Source of the DNA: M30B80 sp965656935
Lineage (GTDB): Bacteria > Pseudomonadota > Alphaproteobacteria > Rhodobacterales > Rhodobacteraceae
Direction: 5' to 3'
DNA: 64,000 nucleotides
NCBI GenBank assembly: GCA_965656935.1
Contig: CBFHMG010000013.1
Coordinates: forward strand, 4,112-68,111
Shown: positions 33,756 through 41,858 of the stretch, piece after piece
How the letters are laid out: each line of letters opens with the position of its first letter
Numbering within the stretch: the first letter of the stretch is position 1
Notes under the pieces: model-generated
Databases searched by the model: none
Told to the model about the DNA's origin: nothing
Seen by the model: the letters and a program-made list of their open reading frames with translations, nothing else
Made by a program: the position numbers and the translations under genes

Positions 33756-34655
33756 ATGATCCGCTTCGGTACCAACCCCATCGCATGGGCCAATGATGAT
33801 GACCAAACCCTCGGCGCGCATATCCCGACCGAGCAAATCCTGCGCGAAGCAGGCGAAATCGGCTTTGACGGGATCGAGAACGGCCATCGCTGGCCCAATG
33901 ATCCGGCCGAGCTGAAAGAGGCCCTTGGCGCCCATGGTCTGGCCTTTATCACAGGCTGGTATTCCACAGAATTGCTGACCCGTTCGGTGGAAGAGGAGAT
34001 CGAGAATTTCCAGCCCCATCTGGCCAAGCTCAAGCATAATGGCTGCACAGTCTGCGTCACGGCCGAGACCTCGAATGCCATTCATGGTGAAGACAGCAAA
34101 TCCTTGGCGGATACGCCGCGCCTTGATGCCGCGCAGATGCAGGCCTTTGGCGCGAAGATGGAAGAATTTGCCCAATATATGGCCAGCCAAGGCATCTCTT
34201 TGGTCTATCACCACCATATGGGCACCGTGGTCGAGACGGCAGAAGATATCGAAGGCTTCATGGCGGCCACTGGGCCCGAAACGAAGCTGTTGTTCGATAC
34301 AGGCCATTTCTATTTCGGCACCAACGGGGCTGATCCCGCGCCGATGCTGGCGCGTTATGTCGATCGTGTCGCCCATTTCCACGCCAAGAATGTCCGCCCC
34401 GAAATCATGGCGCAGGTGCGCGATGGCGGGTTGTCCTTTCTTGAGGGCGTGCGCCGCGGTGTCTTTACCGTTCCTGGCGATGCTGAGGGCGGCGTTGCAT
34501 TCACGCCTTGCCTCACGATCCTTGCCAAGGCAGGCTATGAGGGCTGGTTGGTGATCGAGGCCGAGCAAGACCCCGATCAACGCAATCCGTTTGAATATCA
34601 AAGTTTGGGTCTCAAAGCCCTGAAACAGGCCGCATCCGAGGCCGGATTGGTTTAG
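33756..34655 (+). CDS. iolE: Myo-inosose-2 dehydratase
   Basis: A 299-residue TIM-barrel protein. 'RFGTNPIAWANDDDQTLGA' at the start, 'YHHHMGTVVETAEDI' and 'FDTGHFYFGTNGAD' for metal ligands, and 'VRRGVFTVPGDAEGGVAFT' are typical of IolE, which dehydrates 2-keto-myo-inositol to the diketone. Metal (Mn or Co) is expected. It lies 24 bases after the SDR gene and two bases before a small membrane protein gene, all in the iol operon. Confidence 0.93.
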   Translation: MIRFGTNPIAWANDDDQTLGAHIPTEQILREAGEIGFDGIENGHRWPNDPAELKEALGAHGLAFITGWYSTELLTRSVEEEIENFQPHLAKLKHNGCTVCVTAETSNAIHGEDSKSLADTPRLDAAQMQAFGAKMEEFAQYMASQGISLVYHHHMGTVVETAEDIEGFMAATGPETKLLFDTGHFYFGTNGADPAPMLARYVDRVAHFHAKNVRPEIMAQVRDGGLSFLEGVRRGVFTVPGDAEGGVAFTPCLTILAKAGYEGWLVIEAEQDPDQRNPFEYQSLGLKALKQAASEAGLV

Positions 34656-34657
34656 GT

Positions 34658-34897
34658 ATGATCAAGAAAGAGGCTTTCGACGTCCGCCACCCATGGTTCA
34701 AACCCGTATGGACCAGAATTCTGGTCACGGGCCTGACCATTGCTTGGGCGACCGTTGAATTCATGAATGGCAATAACATCTGGGCCATCGTCTTCGGGGC
34801 GGCTGGGGCCTATCTGGTCTGGGCCTTTTTCGTGGATTGGCAGGACCCCGAGCCTGACCCCAAAGATGAGACCCCTTCCGATGGAGATGAGACATGA
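34658..34897 (+). CDS. Small two-helix membrane protein inside the iol operon
   Basis: A 79-residue protein with two membrane helices (about residues 19-37 and 42-61) and an acidic tail (DPEPDPKDETPSDGDET). It is inserted between iolE (two bases) and iolB (ATGA overlap), so it is translated from the same mRNA. I do not recognise the family. No transporter is visible in this cluster, so a membrane accessory role is possible, but there is no evidence for that beyond location. Confidence 0.75.
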   Translation: MIKKEAFDVRHPWFKPVWTRILVTGLTIAWATVEFMNGNNIWAIVFGAAGAYLVWAFFVDWQDPEPDPKDETPSDGDET

Positions 34898-35706
34898 GTG
34901 ATCTGCTGCGCAAACCTTTTGGCACACGTGGCGAGGTGCATCGCATCACGCCTGAAAGTGCAGGCTGGCGCTATGTCGGCTTCTCCTTGCATCGTTTGAA
35001 AGCGGGCGATCGTGCCGCCGAGGTGACAGGTGAGCGTGAAGTGATCCTCGTGATGGTCGAGGGTAAAGCCAAGATCACGGGCGCAGGTCAGGATTGGGGA
35101 AGTGTCGGCGAGCGGATGGATGTCTTTGAAAAGACCCCGCCCCATTGCCTCTATCTGCCCAATGGAACCCAGTGGGAGGCCGTGGCCGAAACCGATTGCG
35201 TGATTGCCGTATGCTCCGCGCCTGGAATGGGTGGGCATGAAGCGCGCCGCATCGGCCCTGATGGCATCACGCTGACGCCACGCGGCACGGGCAGCAATAC
35301 CCGCCATATCAACAATATCGCGATGGAGAATGAGGATTACTGCGACAGCCTTCTGGTAACGGAGGTGTTCACCCCCCAAGGCAATTGGTCCAGCTATCCG
35401 CCCCATCGCCATGATGAGGATGATTTCCCGCGCATCACCTATCTTGAAGAAACCTATTACCATCGCCTCAACCCCGCATCTGGCTTTGGCATCCAACGGG
35501 TCTATACCGAGGATGGCACGCTGGACGAGACGATGGCTGTGGCGGATGGCGATGTGGTTTTGGTGCCGCGCGGGCATCACCCCTGCGGCGCGCCTTATGG
35601 CTATGAGATGTATTACCTCAATGTCATGGCAGGCCCACGCCGCAATTGGCGCTTCCAGAACGATCCAGCGCATGACTGGATTTTTCAGCGCGATTCCAAG
35701 GCCTAA
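34894..35706 (+). CDS. iolB: 5-deoxy-glucuronate isomerase
   Basis: A 270-residue double-cupin isomerase of the KduI/IolB family that converts 5-deoxyglucuronate to 2-deoxy-5-keto-gluconate. Metal ligands are visible as 'YPPHRHDEDD', the Glu in 'LEETYYHRLNP', and 'PRGHHPCGAPYGYEMYYLNV'. Last gene of the first iol operon; overlaps the small membrane protein by ATGA. Its stop overlaps that of the converging aldolase gene. A second IolB (36533-37375) lies close by but differs substantially. Confidence 0.93.
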   Translation: MSDLLRKPFGTRGEVHRITPESAGWRYVGFSLHRLKAGDRAAEVTGEREVILVMVEGKAKITGAGQDWGSVGERMDVFEKTPPHCLYLPNGTQWEAVAETDCVIAVCSAPGMGGHEARRIGPDGITLTPRGTGSNTRHINNIAMENEDYCDSLLVTEVFTPQGNWSSYPPHRHDEDDFPRITYLEETYYHRLNPASGFGIQRVYTEDGTLDETMAVADGDVVLVPRGHHPCGAPYGYEMYYLNVMAGPRRNWRFQNDPAHDWIFQRDSKA

Positions 35707-36536
35707 GCGGGCTTTTTAAATGTCGATAACACGCTGCGCGTCGCTGTCACCATTGGGGGGATGGTGTCGCGCAGGATCTCGACCCTGTCAAAGCGTGCGG
35801 GGTCTTTATCCACAGCCCCGCGCAGCGCGGCTCCAAAGGCCATCCGCAATTCGGTGCCGATATTGAATTTACAGATATTGGAGTTGCGCGACAGATCGCG
35901 TCGCTGATCTGCGGGCACGCCCGATCCGCCGTGGATGACCAAAGGCGTGTCGCATAGCGCCTCGATCGCGCGGATGCGCGCAATATCTAGCCCCGTGCCC
36001 GTATCCTGCTGCAAATGCAGATTGCCGACCGAAACGGCCATCGCGTCCACCCCTGTCTCACGAGCGAATTGCGCGGCCTCTTCGGGGTCGGTGCCCGCCG
36101 AGGCCGCTCCGCCCGAATAGCCAACAAAGCCAATCTCGCCCTCGCAGGAGATGCCCGCGCCATGGGCAAGCTCCGCCACTTTGGCCGTCTCAGCGATATT
36201 CTGCGCCAAGGGCAGGCGCGAGCCGTCATACATGAGCGAGGTAAAGCCTGCATCAAGGGCTTGCTGGCATTCCTCAAAGCTGGTCCCGTGATCGAGATGG
36301 GCCACAACAGGAACGGATGCCCCTTCCGCCAGATGGCGGAACATCTTGCCCAAGACGGGCAGGGGCGTATGCGCACGGCAGGACGGCCCCGCTTGCAAGA
36401 TCACAGCCACGTCCTCGGCCTCTGCGGCCTCGATGAAAGCGCACATATCCTCCCATCCCAAAGTGACCAGACCCGCCACGGCATAGCCTTCGCGCAAGGC
36501 GGGTTGGAGCACATCTGACAGGGTGACAAGGCTCAT
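35703..36536 (-). CDS. Class II aldolase, IolJ-like
   Basis: A 277-residue zinc-type class II fructose-bisphosphate aldolase relative. 'VVAHLDHGTSFEECQQALDAG' holds the metal-binding HLDH, 'GEIGFVGYSGG' corresponds to the 'E(V/I)G.(V/I)GG' region, and 'VIHGGSGVP' and 'KFNIGTEL' are phosphate- and metal-site motifs. With IolC2 and IolB2 upstream, it is best read as 6-phospho-5-dehydro-2-deoxygluconate aldolase giving DHAP and malonate semialdehyde. Last gene of that minus-strand operon; overlaps iolB2 by ATGA. It may be redundant with the DUF2090 domain of the first IolC. Confidence 0.82.
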   Translation of the reverse strand: MSLVTLSDVLQPALREGYAVAGLVTLGWEDMCAFIEAAEAEDVAVILQAGPSCRAHTPLPVLGKMFRHLAEGASVPVVAHLDHGTSFEECQQALDAGFTSLMYDGSRLPLAQNIAETAKVAELAHGAGISCEGEIGFVGYSGGAASAGTDPEEAAQFARETGVDAMAVSVGNLHLQQDTGTGLDIARIRAIEALCDTPLVIHGGSGVPADQRRDLSRNSNICKFNIGTELRMAFGAALRGAVDKDPARFDRVEILRDTIPPMVTATRSVLSTFKKPA

Positions 36537-37375
36537 TTGAATTTGGCGATCATATCCTTGATGCCGGGGATCGTTTCGATCTGGGCAGCATGGGTGGGTT
36601 GGAAATATTGCACCAACGAGCGCTGCGACAGCCCGCCCAGAATGGTGAAGTAATACATCTCATGGCCGGGCAGGACGCAGCAAGGGTGATAGCCCGTGTC
36701 GATACATACGGTCGAGCCGTCAACGATATGATAGGCATCGCCGGGCTTGTTATCCTCGCGTTGCAGCATTTGCAGCCCCGAGCCCCAATTCGGCTTGAAG
36801 CGGAAATTATAGGTCTCGTCATGGCGCGTCTCGAGCGGCAGGCGGTCGGTGTCATGCTTATGGCTTGGAAAGCCCGACCAGCCGCCTGTGCCCACGGTAT
36901 AGAGCTCGCTCACCAGAAGGCGGCCCACCTTATCGGCCTGTTTCTGGCCAAGGATATGTTTGATCTTGCGATGGGTTTTGGTGTCATCCGAGCCGTATTG
37001 CACTAGATCAATCGCATCGGCGCGCACCTCGAAGGGCTCCAGCACCTCTTCATAGCGGGCCCCTGCCACGAAAACCTCGGCGCTGTCAGAAACACAGACC
37101 ATCACCGCCTTGGCCCCTGACGGAATATAAGCGCCCTCAGGCTCGCCATCCCAGACATCCTCGCCACGCAGCCCGAGCGCCTTGAAGCTGAGCCCTTCCA
37201 CCTCGATATCGACACAACCCGTGGCAGGCACGATGCAGGTCTCGTAATTGGGCACCTGATACTCAAAAGCCTCGCCGCGCTTGAGCTTGACGATATTGAA
37301 ATAGTTCAGCGGAACGGTGGCATTGTCTGCATCGACGATGGGGTCGTTCTGGTTGTCATAAGGGGCGATATGCAT
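36533..37375 (-). CDS. Second IolB-family isomerase
   Basis: A 280-residue KduI/IolB-family protein, paralogous to the gene at 34894-35706. It keeps 'FPSHKHDTDRLP', the Glu-containing 'RHDETYNFRFKPNWGSGLQ', and 'DTGYHPCCVLPGHEMYYFTI', so the metal site is intact. Its N-terminal half has little obvious similarity to the first. It is in the middle of the iolC2-iolB2-aldolase operon: 12 bases after iolC2 and overlapping the aldolase. Most likely a 5-deoxyglucuronate isomerase for a second pathway. Confidence 0.88.
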   Translation of the reverse strand: MHIAPYDNQNDPIVDADNATVPLNYFNIVKLKRGEAFEYQVPNYETCIVPATGCVDIEVEGLSFKALGLRGEDVWDGEPEGAYIPSGAKAVMVCVSDSAEVFVAGARYEEVLEPFEVRADAIDLVQYGSDDTKTHRKIKHILGQKQADKVGRLLVSELYTVGTGGWSGFPSHKHDTDRLPLETRHDETYNFRFKPNWGSGLQMLQREDNKPGDAYHIVDGSTVCIDTGYHPCCVLPGHEMYYFTILGGLSQRSLVQYFQPTHAAQIETIPGIKDMIAKFK

Positions 37376-37387
37376 GGTCGTGATCTC

Positions 37388-38395
37388 TCAAGGGGTGGTG
37401 GGGCCCGAATGGGTGCTTAGAAACTCTTCCAACTCGGATGGGGTGGGCATTGCAGGCGCACAGCCGGGCTTGGCAACAACGATCGAAGCGCAGGCCGAGC
37501 CGCGCAGCAGGGCGGTTTTTAGATCGGTGCCTGCGCCGATGCTGGCCAGCAGTCCCGCCATGAAACTGTCGCCCGCGCCCGTGGGCTTGAGGGCGGTGAC
37601 AGGGTAGACCCCCGTGGTGATTTCCGCCCCATTGGCAAAGGTCACGGCCCCGTCGGGGCCTTTCTTATAGATGATGATCCGAGGCGCGTGCATGGCCAGA
37701 TCCCGCGCGGCCTCAAAGCCCTTGTCGTAATCGCCGACCATGAAGCCGAATTCCTCGTCATTGCCGACAATCATATCCGACAAAGCCCCCGCACGCGTCA
37801 GCACATCCTTGGCGATCTCGGGCGATGGCCAGCTATAGGGGCGGTAATCAATGTCGAAAATAACAGGCAGGCCCGCCGCGCGGGCTTTGTCCAAGGCGAG
37901 GAAGGCGGCGCTGCGCGAAGGCTCGGCGGCAAAGACGGTGCCTGTGGTGATCAATGCGCCGTATTTTGCGAAATCAATCGCCTCGATATCGGCTTTGTTC
38001 ATTTGGAAATCGGCGGCATTATTGCGGTAGATGACGCTTTGATGCTCCTCCATCCGCGTCTCGACCACGGCAAGCGAGGTCCGTTCCTCGCCTTTGACCT
38101 TGCGCAGATGGGCGCGGTCGATGCCGTAATGGTCCAACTGGCCCAAACAATACCACCCCACCGCATCATCCGAGACGCAAGTAACCAGTGAGGCAGGCGC
38201 GCCGAGCTTGACCAGACCGGCGGCGATATTGGCGCTGGAGCCCCCCATCGAGACGCCCATATCAACGGCCTCGGCGATCGGGGTGCCTGCGGGCTTCGGC
38301 GTTAAATCCATGCCGACACGACCCAAAACCAGAAAGCCCATAGGCGCGCGTTCGCGCAGGCGGCCCATAAGGGCTGCGTCTTGATCGGCGTTCAT
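37388..38395 (-). CDS. Second IolC-type 5-dehydro-2-deoxygluconokinase (PfkB family)
   Basis: A 335-residue PfkB sugar kinase. The features that point to IolC rather than another PfkB kinase are 'VIYRNNAADFQM', 'FDIDYRPYSW' and 'VSMGGSSANIAAGLVKLG'; the catalytic 'KPTGAGDSFMAGLL' is intact. It lacks the DUF2090 domain of the first IolC and is followed by a separate class II aldolase, which fills that gap. ATG at 38395 is used; an upstream in-frame start reaches into the shared promoter with the Gfo/Idh gene. Head of the minus-strand operon. Confidence 0.87.
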   Translation of the reverse strand: MNADQDAALMGRLRERAPMGFLVLGRVGMDLTPKPAGTPIAEAVDMGVSMGGSSANIAAGLVKLGAPASLVTCVSDDAVGWYCLGQLDHYGIDRAHLRKVKGEERTSLAVVETRMEEHQSVIYRNNAADFQMNKADIEAIDFAKYGALITTGTVFAAEPSRSAAFLALDKARAAGLPVIFDIDYRPYSWPSPEIAKDVLTRAGALSDMIVGNDEEFGFMVGDYDKGFEAARDLAMHAPRIIIYKKGPDGAVTFANGAEITTGVYPVTALKPTGAGDSFMAGLLASIGAGTDLKTALLRGSACASIVVAKPGCAPAMPTPSELEEFLSTHSGPTTP

Positions 38396-38457
38396 TTTTG
38401 GTCGTCCTCCCCGTGTAGCTTGCACCGCGAATACCCTGTTCGTATCCGCTTGCGTGG

Positions 38458-38470
38458 CTGCGAGTCGCAG
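38458..38470. promoter_or_regulatory. Short inverted repeat between iolC2 and the second Gfo/Idh gene
   Basis: CTGCGA-G-TCGCAG is a perfect 6-bp-arm inverted repeat in the 143-base divergent promoter region. GCGAATA and TATCCGC at about 38427-38449 form a looser repeat. Either could be an operator; neither resembles the AACCTCTCA sites. Confidence 0.3.
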
Positions 38471-38538
38471 GCTAGCGTTTTTGAGGCTGTTTGCAAAGAT
38501 TGTCGCAGGCGGATTCTGAAGAACCGAAAAGGGATGGC

Positions 38539-39642
38539 ATGTCGGGTATCGGAATAGGGATCGTCGGGGGCGGATATATGGGCAAGGCCCATTCTGTGGC
38601 CATGTCTTGTGTGGGGGCCGTGTTCAACACCGCTTTGCGCCCCCGCCTTGAGATGGTGGCGGCGTCCTCGGCGCAAAGTGCTGCGCGCTACCGCGACATG
38701 TATGGCTTTGAGCGCGCGGCGCAGGATTGGCAGAGCCTTGTGGCCGACCCAAGCGTTGAGGCTGTTGTCATTGCCTCGCCGCAAGACAGCCACCGCGCCA
38801 TTGCAGAGGCTGCCTTTGCCCTTGGAAAGCCCGTTTTATGCGAGAAACCTCTGGCAGGTAGCCTTGAAGATGCCCGCGCCATGGTGGCCGCGGCCGAGGC
38901 GGCAGGTGTCACCAATATGGTGGGGTTCAACTATATCCGCTCGCCCGCCAGCCAGTTTGCGCAACAGCTGATTGCCGAGGGCGCGATTGGCCGGATCACA
39001 TGGTTTCGCGGCGAGCATACCGAAGATTTTCTGGCCGATCCCGAGATGCCCTTCAATTGGCGCTGCGAGGGGATGGCCAATGGCAATATGGGCGATCTCG
39101 CGCCGCATCCGATCAATGCCGCGATGGCGCTGATGGGGCCGATCGAGCGGGTGATGGCCGATGTGGAATGCGTGCATAAAGCCCGCCCCGGAGGCGTGGT
39201 GACAAATGATGATCACGCCCAGATCATGTGCCGTTTTGAAAACGGTGTGATGGGCCATATCTATTCCAGCCGCACAGCGACGGGGCGCAAGATGGGCTAT
39301 GCCTATGAAATTCACGGTACGAAAGGCTCGATCCGCTTTGACCAAGAAGATCAAAACGCGGTCTGGCTCTACCGTGCAGAAGGCCCCGAGGCCGAGCGCG
39401 GCTTTCGCAAAATCCTGACAGGCCCCAGCCATCCCGATTACGAGCCCTTCTGCCTCGGGCCGGGGCATGGCACGGGATATCAGGATATGATCACTATTGA
39501 GGCCAAGGATTTCCTCACGGCTATAGAAACTGGGCAATCTGCGCCGTTTACATTCCGTGACGGATTGGCCGTCGCCGAGGTGGTTGAGGCTGTAATTGTA
39601 GCTTCAAAAACAGGGCAATGGACGCCCGTTGTGCAGGTCTAA
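38539..39642 (+). CDS. Gfo/Idh/MocA family dehydrogenase
   Basis: A 367-residue oxidoreductase: Rossmann motif 'IGIVGGGYMGKAH', 'VIASPQDSHRAIAEAA', 'LCEKPLAGSLEDA' with the family Lys, and 'ANGNMGDLAPHPINAAMAL' with the likely catalytic His. Longer than IolG (333), with an insertion in the C-terminal half. It probably oxidises a cyclitol or sugar with NAD(P). First of a plus-strand set of Gfo/Idh, IolE-like, Gfo/Idh. ATG at 38539; the open frame extends a further 16 codons upstream. Substrate unknown. Confidence 0.86.
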   Translation: MSGIGIGIVGGGYMGKAHSVAMSCVGAVFNTALRPRLEMVAASSAQSAARYRDMYGFERAAQDWQSLVADPSVEAVVIASPQDSHRAIAEAAFALGKPVLCEKPLAGSLEDARAMVAAAEAAGVTNMVGFNYIRSPASQFAQQLIAEGAIGRITWFRGEHTEDFLADPEMPFNWRCEGMANGNMGDLAPHPINAAMALMGPIERVMADVECVHKARPGGVVTNDDHAQIMCRFENGVMGHIYSSRTATGRKMGYAYEIHGTKGSIRFDQEDQNAVWLYRAEGPEAERGFRKILTGPSHPDYEPFCLGPGHGTGYQDMITIEAKDFLTAIETGQSAPFTFRDGLAVAEVVEAVIVASKTGQWTPVVQV

Positions 39643-39656
39643 GGAGCTTCCCAGAC

Positions 39657-40550
39657 ATGACGATACGTATTGGCAATGCGCCCTGTTCTTGGGGCGTGGA
39701 ATTTGCGGACGACCCGCGCAACCCCGCATGGCGGCAGGTTTTGGCGGAATGCGCCGAGGCGGGCTATAAGGGGATCGAGCTTGGCCCCGTAGGCTTTATG
39801 CCCGAAGATCCGGTTGAGCTGTCCGAGGCCTTGGATGAGTTCGGGCTGGAATTGATCGGTGGTGTGGTCTTCCGCCCCTTCCATGATCCTGCCGCTTGGG
39901 AGGATGTTCTGGATGGTGCGCGCCGCACCTGCCAAGCGCTCAAGGCGCATGGGGCCGAGCATTTCGTTCTGATCGATTCCATCTCGCCGCGCCGCGCGCC
40001 CACGGCAGGCCGCGCGGCCGAGGCCGAGAAGATGGAGGCCGCCGAATGGGCCGCCTATCGTGACCGCGTCATGACCATCGCCAAGATGGGGGCCGAGGAA
40101 TACGGGCTTATCCCCGAATTGCACCCCCATGCGGGCGGCTTTCTCGATTTCGAGGACGACGTGGAGCGTATCTTGGCCGAGACCGATGCCAAAGACCTGA
40201 AGCTCTGCATCGATACTGGCCATTGCACCTATGCGGGCTTTGATCCGGTGGCCTTCATGCGCCGCCATATGGAGCGCATCACCTATGTGCATTTCAAATC
40301 CACCGATGCGGCTGTGAAAGCCGATGTAATCGCCAATCGCACAGGGTTTTATGACGCGTGCGGGCAAGGGATTTTCTGCAATCTCGACAAGGGCGAGGTT
40401 GATTTCCCCGCCGTGCGCCAATTGCTGTTGGATGCGAATTATCAAGGGTGGTGTACGATCGAGCAGGATTGCGACCCTACGCTGGATGTCTCACCCATCG
40501 ACGATGCGCGGGCCAACCGCGCCTATCTTGAAACCATCGGATTTAGCTAG
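39657..40550 (+). CDS. IolE/IolH-like sugar-phosphate isomerase/epimerase family TIM barrel
   Basis: A 297-residue AP-endonuclease-2-type TIM barrel. 'IGNAPCSWGVEFADDPR' at the start, 'LIPELHPHAGGFLDFEDDV' and 'LCIDTGHCTYAGFD' for metal ligands, and 'GQGIFCNLDKGEVDF' plus 'CTIEQDCDP' resemble inosose dehydratases of the second type. It is 14 bases after one dehydrogenase gene and 14 before another. I infer an inosose dehydratase or isomerase for the second pathway. AAGGAG precedes the ATG at 39657. Confidence 0.82.
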   Translation: MTIRIGNAPCSWGVEFADDPRNPAWRQVLAECAEAGYKGIELGPVGFMPEDPVELSEALDEFGLELIGGVVFRPFHDPAAWEDVLDGARRTCQALKAHGAEHFVLIDSISPRRAPTAGRAAEAEKMEAAEWAAYRDRVMTIAKMGAEEYGLIPELHPHAGGFLDFEDDVERILAETDAKDLKLCIDTGHCTYAGFDPVAFMRRHMERITYVHFKSTDAAVKADVIANRTGFYDACGQGIFCNLDKGEVDFPAVRQLLLDANYQGWCTIEQDCDPTLDVSPIDDARANRAYLETIGFS

Positions 40551-40564
40551 GGAGGGCTGGATCA

Positions 40565-41722
40565 ATGCCAAAACTGAATTGGGGAATGATCGGCGGCGGC
40601 GAAGGCAGCCAGATCGGACCAGCGCACCGTTTGGGCGCGGGGCTTGATGGGGCGTTTGACTTTGTTGCGGGCGCTTTGGATCACCGCGCCGAGGAAGGCC
40701 GCGACTATGGCCAACGCCTCGGGCTTGCGGCAGATCGCGCCTATGGTGACTGGCGTGAGATGCTGGAGGGGGAGCGCAACCGCGAGGACCGCGTTGATCT
40801 GGTCACGGTTGCCACGCCCAATGCGACCCATTTCCAGATCACCAAAGCCTTCCTTGAGGCGGGTTTTCATGTGCTCTGCGAAAAGCCCATGACCATGACC
40901 GTTGAAGAGGGCGAAGAAATCGTGCGTGTGGCCAAGGCCTCGGGCAAGATTTGCGCGGTGAATTACGGCTATTCGGGCTATTCGCTGGTGCGCCATATGC
41001 GGGCCATGGTGGCCCGTGGTGATCTGGGCGCGATCCGTTTGGTCAAGGCCGAGTTCGCCCATGGCCATCACGCAGATGCCGCTGACGCCGATAATCCACG
41101 CGTGCGCTGGCGCTATGACCCCGCGCAGGCAGGCGTCTCGGCGCAATTTGCCGATTGCGGTATTCATGCGCTGCATATGGCCAGTTTCGTGATCGGGCAG
41201 CAGGCCGAGCGCCTCTCGGCTGATACCGTTTCCTGTATTGCCAGCCGCGAATTGGAAGATGACGCGATGGTCAATCTGCGGTTTGACGGCGGCGCGGTAG
41301 GGCGACTCTGGACCTCCTCGGTCGCCATCGGACGCCAGCACGGGTTGACGATGCAGGTTTTCGGCGAAAAAGGCGGGTTGCGCTGGAGTCAGGAACACCC
41401 CAACCAGCTCTATTGGATGCCGCTTGGCGAGCGGTTGCAGGTGATCGAGCGGGGCGAGGCCAATCTTTCGCCAGAGGCGGATCGCACAACGCGAGTGACC
41501 ATCGGCCATGCCGAAGGGATGCCCTTGGCTTTTGCCAATATTTACAAAGATTTGGCCGAAGCGGTCACCGCCGCAAAAGAGGGCCGCGCGATTGATCCTG
41601 CCGCCGATCTTTACCCCCGTGCCGAGGATGGATTGCGCTCCATGGCGGCTGTTGTGGCTGTGGCGGAAAGCGGCAAATCCGAGGGCGCTTGGATGGATGC
41701 GCGCCCGCCCATGTTTCGCTGA
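40565..41722 (+). CDS. Gfo/Idh/MocA family dehydrogenase
   Basis: A 385-residue oxidoreductase beginning 'LNWGMIGGGEGSQIGPAHR', a Rossmann form with an extra Gly-Glu loop typical of one Gfo/Idh subgroup, then 'VATPNATHFQITKAFLEAGF' and 'LCEKPMTMTVEEGEEIV', with 'QFADCGIHALHMASFVIG' holding the likely catalytic His. It differs clearly from the other two dehydrogenases in the window. It could act on scyllo- or chiro-inositol or on a sugar lactone step before the downstream dehydratase. GGGAGG precedes the ATG. Confidence 0.86.
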   Translation: MPKLNWGMIGGGEGSQIGPAHRLGAGLDGAFDFVAGALDHRAEEGRDYGQRLGLAADRAYGDWREMLEGERNREDRVDLVTVATPNATHFQITKAFLEAGFHVLCEKPMTMTVEEGEEIVRVAKASGKICAVNYGYSGYSLVRHMRAMVARGDLGAIRLVKAEFAHGHHADAADADNPRVRWRYDPAQAGVSAQFADCGIHALHMASFVIGQQAERLSADTVSCIASRELEDDAMVNLRFDGGAVGRLWTSSVAIGRQHGLTMQVFGEKGGLRWSQEHPNQLYWMPLGERLQVIERGEANLSPEADRTTRVTIGHAEGMPLAFANIYKDLAEAVTAAKEGRAIDPAADLYPRAEDGLRSMAAVVAVAESGKSEGAWMDARPPMFR

Positions 41723-41858
41723 TTGAACCCGCGCGGGGGAGGGGCGCTCAAAGGCCTTTCTCCCGCGTGATTTGCTTTTTCTCTGTTCTGATTGCTGCGG
41801 ATCGCGTATCTCGGAGGGAGAGTTTCACTATCCGGTCTCCGGTTTCAATATTTGGAAC

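Noticed and set aside
32856..34601. Long minus-strand open frame (581 codons) opposite the SDR and iolE genes
   Set aside because: It is antisense to two well-supported genes, has no recognisable motif, and long mirror frames are common in GC-rich DNA.
37388..38395. Calling this PfkB kinase KDG kinase or fructokinase
   Set aside because: The YRNNAADF and DIDYRPYSW motifs and the neighbouring IolB2 and aldolase favour IolC.
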